Below, piece after piece: positions 9,429 to 17,885 of a stretch of 64,000 bases of DNA (the first letter of the stretch is position 1; each line of letters begins with the position of its first letter). The notes under the pieces were generated by a model. The model was not told the DNA's origin, did no database searches, and saw only the letters and a list, made by a program, of their open reading frames with translations. Location: positions 2,388,001 to 2,452,000 of the forward strand of contig NZ_CP158190.1 in assembly GCF_040250305.1 (NCBI RefSeq), in the 5' to 3' direction. Origin of the DNA: Peribacillus frigoritolerans. Lineage in GTDB: Bacteria; Bacillota; Bacilli; Bacillales; DSM-1321. A program made the position numbers and the translations under genes.

Positions 9429-10198
9429 AACTAGATCAACTGGCAAAACGGGTAGCCGAATCGCAAAAAAATGGTCTTGAAATGGATAAGCTTACATTAT
9501 ACAATCCTGAACTAACAGTAAATCAAGCGTATGAAATTCAGAAGTTGAGCATTAATGAGACACTTACTGGTGATAACAGATTGATCGGATGGAAGATGGG
9601 CTTGACGAGCAAAGCCAAACAACAGCAAGTAGGGGTAGAGGAAGCAATCTATGGCAGGTTGACATCTGACATGGAACTAACTAAACCAGTATTAAAAGTT
9701 GGGGAACTCATTCATCCGAGAGTGGAACCTGAATTTGCTTTTTTGTTCAAGGACGAACTGAAAGGTGCAAATATAACGGCGAAAGATGTCTGGCCGGCTG
9801 TAGAATGTGTATTTCTTGCTCTTGAAGTTATTGACAGCCGTTATAAAAACTTTTCTTTTACACTTACCGATGTAGTAGCGGATAACGCATCCTCAGCCAA
9901 AATCCTGCTTAGCAATCAAGCTTATTCACCGTATCACACGGACTGGGCTCAAGCAGAAGTTACGCTTTATCAAAATGGTGAAATGCAAAAGAGGGGTCGC
10001 GGTGAAGCTGTGCTCGATCACCCGATTCATTCGATTGTGGAGCTTGTAAAAATGATTAACCGGGAAGGACTTTCCATCCAGGCTGGAATGATTGTTTTAG
10101 TAGGCGGAATTACAGATGCCGTATCGATACAGGCAAGCGATGAAATAATAGCAGATTACGGTGAACTAGGGAAACTGACATTACATGTTATAGCGTGA
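9425..10198 (+). CDS. nbaG: 4-oxalocrotonate decarboxylase
   Basis: The 257-residue second paralogue of the hydratase/decarboxylase family. Its WKMGLTSKAKQQQVGVEEAI, VIDSRYKNFSFTLTDVVADN and MIVLVGGITDAVSI segments match the decarboxylases (DmpH/XylI) better than the hydratases. It should convert 4-oxalocrotonate (2-oxohex-3-enedioate) to 2-oxopent-4-enoate and CO2. It starts at ATG 9425, overlapping the aldolase gene by 4 bases. In Pseudomonas the decarboxylase and hydratase act as a complex; here their genes are separated by the aldolase and dehydrogenase genes. Confidence 0.83.
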   Translation: MKLDQLAKRVAESQKNGLEMDKLTLYNPELTVNQAYEIQKLSINETLTGDNRLIGWKMGLTSKAKQQQVGVEEAIYGRLTSDMELTKPVLKVGELIHPRVEPEFAFLFKDELKGANITAKDVWPAVECVFLALEVIDSRYKNFSFTLTDVVADNASSAKILLSNQAYSPYHTDWAQAEVTLYQNGEMQKRGRGEAVLDHPIHSIVELVKMINREGLSIQAGMIVLVGGITDAVSIQASDEIIADYGELGKLTLHVIA

Positions 10199-10223
10199 AA
10201 TATGGCAAAGAGGAGGGAATATA

Positions 10224-11585
10224 TTGCGTGAGGTCAATGCTTCGGAAGTGGTAGGTAATAGTAGATTTGGCCGTTTTCATATAATGGTCTTCATGTGGTG
10301 TTTGTTCGCAATTACCTTTGATGGATTTGATATAGCCATGTACGGAGTAGGTTTGCCTTTGATGATGGAGGAATGGAACTTGACGCCAGTCGAAGCTGGC
10401 GGAATTGCAAGTTACTCATTGTTCGGTATGATGGTGGGAGCACTCATTTTTGCACCTCTTGCGGATAAAATAGGGAGAAAAAAAGTGCTTGCCATCTGTA
10501 TATGTCTATTCAGTGTTTTTACATTACTTTCAAGTTTTGCCCCGGATCCTGCCTTTTTCTCGGTTATGCGATTTATAGCGGCCTTGGGAATGGGAGGATT
10601 AATGCCAAACGTCATCTCCCTAATGGCGGAATACTCACCCAAAAAGAATAAGGTTCTCATTGTAACCGCTATGTACTGCGGTTATTCTATCGGAAGCATA
10701 CTCGCTTCTTTAATTGGAATGTATGTGATGGAACAAATGAGTTGGAGGGTTTTGTATTGGATAGGGGCGCTTCCCTTGCTGGCACTGCCATTCTTCATGA
10801 AGCAATTTCCTGAATCGCTTTCCTATTATGTTATTCGAAAACAAGGAGAAAAGCTTGCTGGAATCCTGAATCGCATTGATCCAGACGGCGACTATAAAGA
10901 GTCGGACGATTATGAGTTTGCCAAAGTCCAAGAAAGGGCAAAGGGCTTTCCAGTCAAGAAACTCTTTGAAAATAAGCGCACTCTTAGCACATTTGCGTTT
11001 TGGGTAGCTGCCTTTAATTGTTTACTTATGGTATACGGACTCAATACATGGTTACCCAAAATCATGCAGCAGTCCGGATACGGCCTTTCATCCAGTTTAT
11101 CTTTCAATCTTATATCGGGAATAGGACAAATTGGCGGATCGATAATTGGAGGGTATTTAGTTGGGAAAATAGGCCATAGAAGAGTACTTTTATCCCTCTG
11201 TGCCATGGGTACGGTCTGTTTTGTTATATTAGGTTTGACCTCAAATGCAGCAGCATTATATATTCTGATCGCTTTTGGAGGGGCCAGTACAGTCGGCACG
11301 ATGAATTTGGCCAATACGTATATATCCGAGTATTATCCGCGGGAGATAAGGTCCACCGGGATAGGTTGGGCCTTGGCTTTTGGTAGAATTGGAGCGATTG
11401 TTGCCCCAACATTAATAGGATTACTGCTCGCTGCTAACTATTCACCACAAAATGCATTCATGGCCTTCACGGTTCCGAGCATAATGGCTGCCTTGGCGTT
11501 ACTCGTTGTGAAAGAGAGGTATGGCAGCTATGATAAACTGCAGCTTGAGGAAAATATAAAACTAAAAGCTACATCGAATGTATAA
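10224..11585 (+). CDS. MFS aromatic acid:H+ symporter (AAHS family)
   Basis: A 453-residue, 12-helix major facilitator protein. The AAHS family signature DGFDIAMYG lies in the first helix, the loop 2-3 motif is LADKIGRKKVL (about residues 80-90), and a second cytoplasmic motif GKIGHRRVLL lies near the middle. PcaK/BenK-type relatives import benzoate-like acids with protons. As the last gene of the operon it most likely brings in anthranilate or the related substrate. Start is TTG 10224 after AGAGGAGGGAA. A long stem-loop and T-tract end the operon 20 bases later. Confidence 0.88.
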   Translation: MREVNASEVVGNSRFGRFHIMVFMWCLFAITFDGFDIAMYGVGLPLMMEEWNLTPVEAGGIASYSLFGMMVGALIFAPLADKIGRKKVLAICICLFSVFTLLSSFAPDPAFFSVMRFIAALGMGGLMPNVISLMAEYSPKKNKVLIVTAMYCGYSIGSILASLIGMYVMEQMSWRVLYWIGALPLLALPFFMKQFPESLSYYVIRKQGEKLAGILNRIDPDGDYKESDDYEFAKVQERAKGFPVKKLFENKRTLSTFAFWVAAFNCLLMVYGLNTWLPKIMQQSGYGLSSSLSFNLISGIGQIGGSIIGGYLVGKIGHRRVLLSLCAMGTVCFVILGLTSNAAALYILIAFGGASTVGTMNLANTYISEYYPREIRSTGIGWALAFGRIGAIVAPTLIGLLLAANYSPQNAFMAFTVPSIMAALALLVVKERYGSYDKLQLEENIKLKATSNV

Positions 11586-11604
11586 TATTGTTCTCTAGTA
11601 GATG

Positions 11605-11659
11605 GCCTATATGTCAGCGGACAGTCATGCAACTGTTCCCTGCCATATAGGCTATTTTT
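11605..11659 (+). terminator. Terminator of the aromatic operon
   Basis: GCCTATATG (11605-11613) pairs perfectly with CATATAGGC (11644-11652), followed by TATTTTT. The loop is long (30 bases). It lies just after the MFS gene. Confidence 0.7.
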
Positions 11660-11673
11660 AGAGAATAAAAGAT

Positions 11674-11913
11674 TTCACGAGTAAAGTTGGAGAATTCACG
11701 AGTAAACCAGCTAAATTCACGAGTAAACAGGCCAAACTCACGAGTAAAACAGCTAAATTCACGAGTAAAACGGCCAAACTCACGATTAAAGCAGCTAAGC
11801 TCATTAGTAAAACGGCCAAACTCACGATTAAAGCAGCTAAACTCATTAGTAAAGCAGCAGAAATCCCATGTAAACATCAATTTCACGAGTAAAACGGCCA
11901 AACTCACGAGTGA
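11674..11913. repeat. 21-bp minisatellite, about eleven imperfect tandem units
   Basis: A run of 21-base units of the form TTCACGAGTAAA followed by a variable nine bases (such as ACAGCTAAA or ACGGCCAAA) fills this stretch. The first half of the unit is well kept; the second half alternates between CAGCTAAA and CGGCCAAA, and some units change CACGAGTAAA to CACGATTAAA or CATTAGTAAA. One unit near 11862 has lost two bases. Because 21 is a multiple of three, frames on both strands stay open and give repetitive pseudo-peptides, but no ribosome binding site is present. I take it as noncoding. Confidence 0.85.
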
Positions 11914-12031
11914 ATTACGTAGCGAAACCCATTGATTAAAGTGCCGTTAAACTGCTGGGTAAATGGGGGTTATGCAAGATTGAAAGGTTAGTAACCCTAA
12001 ATCATTAAGTTGAAAACTTTCCGTAATACGT

Positions 12032-12059
12032 TTGACAATTGGATTTATCGTGTTAATAT
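12032..12059 (+). promoter_or_regulatory. Sigma-A promoter of the thiamine operon
   Basis: TTGACA (12032-12037), a 16-base spacer, and TAATAT (12054-12059). The riboswitch begins about 30 bases later. Confidence 0.75.
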
Positions 12060-12090
12060 AAAGGCAAATGAAATTTAATATACAATTTGT

Positions 12091-12206
12091 ACCACTAGGG
12101 GTGCTTTATAGGTGAAAGTTGATTTTTACCGCAGAAGCTGAGATTAAAGTATGACTTTAAGACCCTTAGAACCTGATCTGGTTTATACCAGCGTAGGGAA
12201 GTGGGG
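12091..12206 (+). ncRNA. TPP riboswitch (THI element)
   Basis: The conserved THI-box parts are all present in order: ACTAGGGGTGC at 12093, GCTGAGATTAAA at 12137, GACCCTTAGAACCTGATCTGG at 12160-12180 (21 bases, conserved core), and CCAGCGTAGGGAAGTGG at the 3' end. It binds thiamine pyrophosphate. The terminator hairpin that follows at 12242 suggests control by premature termination. Confidence 0.96.
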
Positions 12207-12241
12207 TCTGGAACAATACGTTTCTGTATTATTTCAAGTAC

Positions 12242-12276
12242 AACCACTTTCTTTACGTTTAAGAAAGTGGTTTTTT
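12242..12276 (+). terminator. Riboswitch-controlled attenuator hairpin
   Basis: AACCACTTTCTT (12242-12253) pairs perfectly with AAGAAAGTGGTT (12261-12272) and runs into six T. It stands between the TPP aptamer and tenA, so it is the expected off-switch of the thiamine operon. Confidence 0.85.
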
Positions 12277-12351
12277 GTTTGCAAAAAAAGGGGTGATAAA
12301 AGGTTTTTTTCCGTAACATTTCTTGAAAAATATAATTTGGAGGTAATGGAC

Positions 12352-13035
12352 ATGAAGTTTTCAGAGGAAATTCGTCAGGAAGCTGATCATATTTGGGAAG
12401 CTAGTTTTAATCACCCGTTTGTTGCAGGAATAGGAGATGGCACATTGCCATTGGAGTGTTTCCGTTTTTATGTCATGCAAGATTCCTATTATTTATCTCA
12501 TTTTGCTAGAGTTCAAGCTTTAGGGGCAGTCAAAGCTACGGATTTACATACAACAAGCAGGCTTGCGGGCCATGCACAAGGAACATATGAAGCGGAGTTG
12601 AAGCTTCATGAGAATTTTTCTGAGAGATTAGGCATCACAAAAGAAGAACGGGATAATTTCAAACCTGCCCCGACTGCTTATGCTTATACCTCCCATATGT
12701 ATCGTGCGGCATATTCGGGACATTTAGGGGATGTTATTGCAGCTATCTTGCCGTGTTACTGGCTGTATTATGAAATAGGTGAAAGACTGCAAGGGTGCAT
12801 GCCGGAAGAGCCGATTTATCAAGAATGGATAGCGGCTTACGGAGGGGAGTGGTTCCGCACTTTGGTGGAAGAGCAAATTGCGAGGCTTGATGAGATTGCT
12901 GAAAAAGTGACAGACGAAGATAAGGAAAGAATGAAAGAGCATTTTATCCTCAGCAGCCAATATGAATACTCATTTTGGGAAATGGCTTATCGTTTAGAGA
13001 CATGGCCTGTGCATAAGGAAACACTAGAAGTATAA
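12352..13035 (+). CDS. tenA: Aminopyrimidine aminohydrolase TenA (thiaminase II)
   Basis: A 227-residue TenA protein. It hydrolyses 4-amino-5-aminomethyl-2-methylpyrimidine from degraded thiamine to HMP, feeding salvage. The catalytic cysteine is C135 in LPCYWLYYEIG, and the C-terminal FWEMAYRLETW holds the conserved active-site Glu. I place the start at ATG 12352 after TTGGAGGTAATGG; the open frame reaches back to 12151, but that part is riboswitch and attenuator. First gene of the operon, 14 bases before ykoE. Confidence 0.95.
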   Translation: MKFSEEIRQEADHIWEASFNHPFVAGIGDGTLPLECFRFYVMQDSYYLSHFARVQALGAVKATDLHTTSRLAGHAQGTYEAELKLHENFSERLGITKEERDNFKPAPTAYAYTSHMYRAAYSGHLGDVIAAILPCYWLYYEIGERLQGCMPEEPIYQEWIAAYGGEWFRTLVEEQIARLDEIAEKVTDEDKERMKEHFILSSQYEYSFWEMAYRLETWPVHKETLEV

Positions 13036-13049
13036 AGGGGAATGAAACA

Positions 13050-13634
13050 ATGAAAAAAGGATTGAAATTAACGGACATATTGGTCACGATCGTAATTGCG
13101 GTAGCATTTGGAATCGTTTATATCCTTTGGGGTTCGATCTATTATTCCGTTAAACCATTCGGGTTACATTTGGATCAACTTATTTATGGAATGTGGTTTA
13201 TAGCTGGCCCCGTCGCCTTTTTAATTTTACGGAAACCGGGTGTGGCACTTTTGGCGGAGATAGCAGCAGCTTCCGGGGAGTTCTTTCTTGGTTCACCATG
13301 GGGGCTGACCGTGCTGTTATATGGGGTGGTACAAGGTTTGTTCGCGGAACTGGTGTTCAGGGCGTTCAAATATAAAAAATTCAATATGCCGGTGGCCGTT
13401 TTAGCTGCGATAGCTTCCTGCCTGGCATCAGTTATCATGGATTTTGCATACGGGGAAATAGGTGCGCTTTCTACTTGGAATCTATCGTTATTCATGATAG
13501 CGAGGTTTTTGGGTTCCATATTCTTTGCAGGTGTGACTGCTTATTATCTAGTTAAAGTCCTGGAAGCAACAGGTGTAACTAATCTTGTGCGTCCGGTTTC
13601 AAATAAAGATTATGCAGAACTGGATCAAAAGTAG
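13050..13634 (+). CDS. ykoE: ECF transporter S component YkoE (thiamine or HMP precursor)
   Basis: A 194-residue integral membrane protein with about six hydrophobic segments, matching the YkoE family of substrate-binding (S) components of energy-coupling factor transporters. It begins GLKLTDILVTIVIAVAFGIV and has the family stretch LIYGMWFIAGPVAFLILRKPG. Together with YkoD and YkoC it should import a thiamine-related pyrimidine or thiamine itself. The riboswitch upstream and thiamine genes downstream support this. Exact substrate is unknown. Confidence 0.9.
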   Translation: MKKGLKLTDILVTIVIAVAFGIVYILWGSIYYSVKPFGLHLDQLIYGMWFIAGPVAFLILRKPGVALLAEIAAASGEFFLGSPWGLTVLLYGVVQGLFAELVFRAFKYKKFNMPVAVLAAIASCLASVIMDFAYGEIGALSTWNLSLFMIARFLGSIFFAGVTAYYLVKVLEATGVTNLVRPVSNKDYAELDQK

Positions 13635-13637
13635 AGG

Positions 13638-15110
13638 TTGAGGGCCATGGAACCAATCGTTTTTGTTGAAAAGTTAAGAATGAAATTTCCCGGTGATGAA
13701 TCTTTAATATTCAAGGACCTATCACTATCGTTTGATCAAGGAGAAAAAGTGCTATTGTTGGGACCATCAGGATGTGGTAAGTCGACTCTTTTACAAGTGT
13801 TAAGCGGATTGATTCCAAATTCTATCGAAGTACCGATGAAAACGGAGAAATTGAAATGCCCTTCTTCATGGGGATATGTTTTTCAAGACCCTGATAGTCA
13901 GTTTTGCATGCCATTTGCCGATGAGGAAATTGCCTTCGTCCTTGAGAATCTTTCCGTCCCTAAAGAAGAAATGAAAGAGAAGATTCAAAATCATTTCCGT
14001 AAAGTAGGATTGAACCTGGGCCATACAAGTATTGGAACATTATCAGGCGGGATGAAACAGCGTCTGGCAATCGCTTCAGTATTGGCCCTTGAACCAGACG
14101 TGATATTTTTAGATGAACCAACCGCCATGCTTGATCCGGAAGGAACGAAAGAAATCTGGGAATTGTTGAAGGAAGTCGGACGAGACAAAACGGTTATTAT
14201 CGTCGAGCATAAAATTGACCATGTTTTAGAATTCATCGAACGAATCGTGCTTTTTAACGATGACGGTCAAATCATAGCTGATGGTCCAAGAGACACCATT
14301 CTTTCACTATATAAAAATGAAATGAAAGAGCATGGAATTTGGTTCCCAGGTGTTTGGGATGAATATATACAGAAGTATGCACCGGTTCGGGAACACCCAT
14401 TTACAGATGATTCACCTCTTATGGTTGTGCAGGGCTTTAGCGGTTTTCGGAATAAAGAGGAAAAAATCAAGGTGGAAGAGCTGAAGGTACATTCAGGGGA
14501 ATGGATTGTAATCAGGGGGGAAAATGGCGCGGGGAAGAGTACTCTTTTGCATGCACTGATGCAGTTCATAAAAACGAATGGTAAGTATGAATTATTGGGA
14601 ACACCCATTAAAAAGGTGAAAAATCCAACGGATCATATGACGTTTGTCTTTCAAAATCCTGAGTTTCAGTTCGTTGCAAATACTGTATATGAAGAGATTG
14701 CTTATTCATTGAGAATTGATAAAAGGCCGCAACAAGAAATAGATGAGAGAGTCCGCTCATTGCTTAAAGTGTTCCGCCTGGAGGCATATCGGGATAAACA
14801 TCCGTTTCAATTATCAATGGGTCAAAAGCGTCGCTTAAGCGTAGCCGCCTCAATCGTAATAGACAAAAAAATCATTCTCCTGGATGAGCCAACCTTTGGC
14901 CAAGATTCGAAAAATACCTTTGCATTACTGGAATGGTTTGAAGAATATCGAAGACGCGGAATAACAGTGATCATGGTAACTCATGACGATCATATTTCAA
15001 AAAACTTTGCAACCAGGATCTGGACGGTTAAGGACGGAAACGTAATTAGTGATGAAAACATTGCGCAATCAGGATTTGTGGATACCAAAGTTAAAAGGAG
15101 TGTCATGTAG
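13638..15110 (+). CDS. ykoD: ECF transporter double ATPase YkoD
   Basis: A 490-residue fusion of two ABC ATPase domains. The first has Walker A GPSGCGKST, signature LSGGMKQR and Walker B VIFLDEPT (residues about 45-165). The second has Walker A GENGAGKST near residue 295, a variant signature LSMGQKRR and Walker B IILLDEPT. It powers the YkoE/YkoC membrane pair. The start could be ATG 13638 or ATG 13647 (MEPIVFVEKL), which sits better behind AGAGGTTGAGG; this is unresolved and changes three residues. ykoC follows directly. Confidence 0.92.
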   Translation: MRAMEPIVFVEKLRMKFPGDESLIFKDLSLSFDQGEKVLLLGPSGCGKSTLLQVLSGLIPNSIEVPMKTEKLKCPSSWGYVFQDPDSQFCMPFADEEIAFVLENLSVPKEEMKEKIQNHFRKVGLNLGHTSIGTLSGGMKQRLAIASVLALEPDVIFLDEPTAMLDPEGTKEIWELLKEVGRDKTVIIVEHKIDHVLEFIERIVLFNDDGQIIADGPRDTILSLYKNEMKEHGIWFPGVWDEYIQKYAPVREHPFTDDSPLMVVQGFSGFRNKEEKIKVEELKVHSGEWIVIRGENGAGKSTLLHALMQFIKTNGKYELLGTPIKKVKNPTDHMTFVFQNPEFQFVANTVYEEIAYSLRIDKRPQQEIDERVRSLLKVFRLEAYRDKHPFQLSMGQKRRLSVAASIVIDKKIILLDEPTFGQDSKNTFALLEWFEEYRRRGITVIMVTHDDHISKNFATRIWTVKDGNVISDENIAQSGFVDTKVKRSVM

Positions 15111-15887
15111 ATGAATGTTTCAAATGCAGAAACATGGCTCCATAGAATTAATCCAAGCCTTAAACTTGGTGTGCTGATTGTGTTATGCATCGTGGCGTTA
15201 TTCATTCATGACCTTAATTATATGATGAATATCACCATTGGCGTATTACTTTTATTTTTGTTTTTTACCGGGCATTCGATAAAGCGCATCTTACTTTTGT
15301 CGATTCCCTTTTGTTTCATTTTTATATCCACCTCTTCTGCAATGATATTATTCGGGCAAGGTGAGACGCTTTGGTTTGAGTGGGGCCTTATATCGATTAC
15401 GGAAGAAAGTTTCATGAGGGGATTACTGGTAGGCTTTCGAGCTTTGTTCTTTGCGATCCTTGGTTTAACTTTTTCCTTAACGACGAGACCAGTGAACTTG
15501 TTTTATTCGTTAATGCAGCAAGTTAAGCTTAAACCGAAATATGCCTATAGTTTCATGGCGGCATTAAGGCTGATTCCCATCATGATGGAGGAGTTCCAAA
15601 CGATACGAAACGCGATGAAGGTACGCGGCTTCGAAAGGGGAAAAGGGATAAAAGCGTTATATTTTAAAATGAAAGCCTATTCCATCCCGTTGTTATCCGG
15701 AAGCATCAGACGTGCTCACCGAATCGCGGTTGCTATGGAAGCAAAGCGATTTACAGACACACGGGATCGAACATTCTATTATGAATTTGGGTTTTCAAAA
15801 AAGGACCATGGTTTCATTCTGTACTTTATCATCCTGTTGTTGGCCGGCTTTTATCTGTCGATTCAATTCCCGTTAGTTTCTATTTGA
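15111..15887 (+). CDS. ykoC: ECF transporter transmembrane (T) component YkoC
   Basis: A 258-residue CbiQ-type T component with five or six membrane helices and the characteristic cytoplasmic coupling motifs around residues 155-205: AALRLIPIMMEEFQTIRNAM, and VRGFERG with the Ala-Arg-Gly-like core. It links the two-domain ATPase to the S component YkoE. It starts on the base after the ykoD stop codon. Confidence 0.9.
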   Translation: MNVSNAETWLHRINPSLKLGVLIVLCIVALFIHDLNYMMNITIGVLLLFLFFTGHSIKRILLLSIPFCFIFISTSSAMILFGQGETLWFEWGLISITEESFMRGLLVGFRALFFAILGLTFSLTTRPVNLFYSLMQQVKLKPKYAYSFMAALRLIPIMMEEFQTIRNAMKVRGFERGKGIKALYFKMKAYSIPLLSGSIRRAHRIAVAMEAKRFTDTRDRTFYYEFGFSKKDHGFILYFIILLLAGFYLSIQFPLVSI

Positions 15888-15927
15888 TTTTATGAGATTG
15901 TAACTTTACTTGTTAGGAGTCCTTAGT

Positions 15928-16539
15928 ATGAGTGCACATGAATTGCATATTATTTCTACTGGGAAACAGCCAATTGAAAAGTTTGTGGAAATCGCTTCAA
16001 ACATTCAGGAACATGTTGATTTCTTTTATCTAAGGGAAAAGCATATGAGTGCATCGGAACTTTATCGAGCAGTGACCCTGCTACATGATAATAAGATTCC
16101 GCTTTCTAAGATAATCATTAATGACCGGGTGGATGTAGCTTGGGTACACAAAGTATTTGGTGTGCAATTGGCTTTTCATAGTTTAGATACAGAAGTCGTA
16201 AAAGGAGCTTTTCCAGGGATGAATGTTGGCTGTTCGATCCATTCCATAGATGAAGCGAATGCCGCATTCAGCAAAGGGGCCGATTACGCGATTTATGGAC
16301 ATGTTTTTGAAACGGCTTCAAAAATCGGCCTTCCTCCTAGGGGAGTTGAGGAGCTTCATGCAATCTCAAGAAATGTCAATCTTCCGATAATTGCGATAGG
16401 CGGAATAACACCTTTCAATTGCCAAGTCGTACTGGATGCGGGGGCACGTGGAATTGCGGTAATGTCAGGTGTCCTTGAAGCTGAAAATCCGATTGAAGTC
16501 GTTAAAGAATATTCGAAGTCTTTGGGAAAGGAGACATAA
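15928..16539 (+). CDS. tenI: Thiazole tautomerase TenI
   Basis: A 203-residue TIM-barrel protein of the ThiE/TenI family. The IIINDRVDVAW, LAFHSLDTEV, GCSIHSIDEAN and YAIYGHVFETASKIG stretches match TenI, which isomerises the ThiG product to the aromatic thiazole carboxylate. True ThiE would carry the G-(P/Q)-(E/D)-D-P motif, which I do not see. Its position beside thiO, thiS and thiG agrees with a thiazole role. Start ATG 15928 follows TAGGAGTCC; a TTG at 15910 is in frame but precedes that site. Confidence 0.9.
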   Translation: MSAHELHIISTGKQPIEKFVEIASNIQEHVDFFYLREKHMSASELYRAVTLLHDNKIPLSKIIINDRVDVAWVHKVFGVQLAFHSLDTEVVKGAFPGMNVGCSIHSIDEANAAFSKGADYAIYGHVFETASKIGLPPRGVEELHAISRNVNLPIIAIGGITPFNCQVVLDAGARGIAVMSGVLEAENPIEVVKEYSKSLGKET

Positions 16540-16540
16540 G

Positions 16541-17665
16541 ATGAATTCCATATATGATGCAATCATTGTTGGGGGAGGAGTAATAGGTGGATCCATTGCT
16601 TTTCAATTAGCCAAACGAGGTAAAAAGGTCCTTTTATTGGAAAAAGATAGACTTGCCAGTAAAGCATCCAGTGCTGCAGCCGGGATGTTAGGGGCACAAG
16701 CCGAGTTAGAAGCTGATAACCCGCTTTTTACATTGGCAAGCCGAAGCAGGGGGATGTTTCCTGCACTGTCGGAAGAATTAAAGGACATAAGTGGAATAGA
16801 CATCGAATTAGTGAACAAGGGCATGTTTAAGGTGGCGCTAACGAATGATCAGGTAACCGAGTTGAAGAACATGATCAGAGCCCAGCAAGATGCGGGACTT
16901 GAGGCTGAGTGGCTATCGACTGCCGAAATAAGGAAAACGGAACCGCTTCTATCGGATGAGATTAAGGGAGCCATGTTCATTCCGAAGGATGGACAAGTTT
17001 CTGCCACTAGGCTGTCGCTAGCTTTTACTGAATCTGCCGCTGCCCTTGGTGTAGATATAAAGGAATTTGTTCATGTCTCCGACTTAGTTACTGAAAACGG
17101 ATGTGTAACGGGAGTGGTGACGAACATAGGTGCATTTTCAAGTGAAAATGTCATCGTGGCAGGTGGGGCTTGGAGTGCTTTCCTCCTTGAAAAATTTGGG
17201 ATGAAACTCGACAGTTATCCTGTAAAGGGAGAGTGCTTTTCAGTCCTGACCGATCGTCCATTGCTTGAAAAAACGATCTTCTCGCATGGCTGCTATCTTG
17301 TGCCCAAAGTTGGCGGAAGAATCATTGTCGGGGCAACGGTTAAGGCGGGCACTTTCGATCAAAAGGTAAGTCTTGACGGGATTTCTACTTTAATAGAAAG
17401 AGCAACGCAATTACTTCCGGCGATTAAAGGAACCGAATTGGAAAAGACATGGGCAGGTATACGCCCACAAACTGGGGACGGCATGCCGTACTTTGGTGAA
17501 CATCCGGCATGCAAAGGACTTTTCATTGCAACGGGGCACTACAGGAATGGCATCCTGCTTTCCCCGATTACAGGTGTACTTATAGCGGATATTTTAGAAA
17601 GGAAGATAAATCCCGAATGGTCCGCTTTTCGATTGGACCGTTCGATACAGACCCTTTTTTCTTAA
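16541..17665 (+). CDS. thiO: Glycine oxidase ThiO
   Basis: A 374-residue FAD-dependent amine oxidase (DAO family) with the dinucleotide motif IVGGGVIGGSIAFQLAKRG at the N-terminus and C-terminal GHYRNGILLSPITG. It oxidises glycine to iminoglycine, the two-carbon and nitrogen donor for the thiazole ring. Start ATG 16541 is next to a GGAGAC site; the frame upstream to 16469 overlaps tenI. The stop codon lies 15 bases before thiS. Confidence 0.93.
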   Translation: MNSIYDAIIVGGGVIGGSIAFQLAKRGKKVLLLEKDRLASKASSAAAGMLGAQAELEADNPLFTLASRSRGMFPALSEELKDISGIDIELVNKGMFKVALTNDQVTELKNMIRAQQDAGLEAEWLSTAEIRKTEPLLSDEIKGAMFIPKDGQVSATRLSLAFTESAAALGVDIKEFVHVSDLVTENGCVTGVVTNIGAFSSENVIVAGGAWSAFLLEKFGMKLDSYPVKGECFSVLTDRPLLEKTIFSHGCYLVPKVGGRIIVGATVKAGTFDQKVSLDGISTLIERATQLLPAIKGTELEKTWAGIRPQTGDGMPYFGEHPACKGLFIATGHYRNGILLSPITGVLIADILERKINPEWSAFRLDRSIQTLFS

Positions 17666-17679
17666 TGGAGGTGGATGAA

Positions 17680-17883
17680 TTGGAATTGATCATTAACGGC
17701 GAAAAAATACGGATTCCTGCCGATGAATCAACAGTTACAGGGCTTTTGCAACACTTTAATTTACATCAAAAAGTAGTGATTGTTGAATTGAATGATGAAA
17801 TATTAGCAAAAGAAAGTTTAAGTGAAACACTTTTGTCAAATGGAGACAAGGTAGAGATTGTACATTTTGTAGGAGGCGGATGA
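17680..17883 (+). CDS. thiS: Sulfur carrier protein ThiS
   Basis: A 67-residue ubiquitin-like protein ending in Gly-Gly-Gly (HFVGGG), where the C-terminal Gly is adenylated by ThiF and then carries sulfur as a thiocarboxylate. TTG 17680 after GGAGGTG is the likely start and gives the usual family length of 66; ATG 17665 in the same frame lies before the ribosome binding site. The longer frame from 17509 runs inside thiO. Confidence 0.92.
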   Translation: MELIINGEKIRIPADESTVTGLLQHFNLHQKVVIVELNDEILAKESLSETLLSNGDKVEIVHFVGGG

Positions 17884-17885
17884 TT

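Noticed and set aside
11674..11913. CRISPR-like look of the repeated units
   Set aside because: Units are directly joined with no unique spacers of constant length, and no cas genes are near.
11614..11935. Open frames on both strands over the 21-bp repeats (97, 62 and 82 codons)
   Set aside because: They exist because the repeat unit is 21 bases long; no ribosome binding site, and both strands are open at once.
12151..12351. N-terminal extension of TenA by 67 codons
   Set aside because: The stretch is the TPP riboswitch and its attenuator; the ATG at 12352 has the proper ribosome binding site and the family's usual start.
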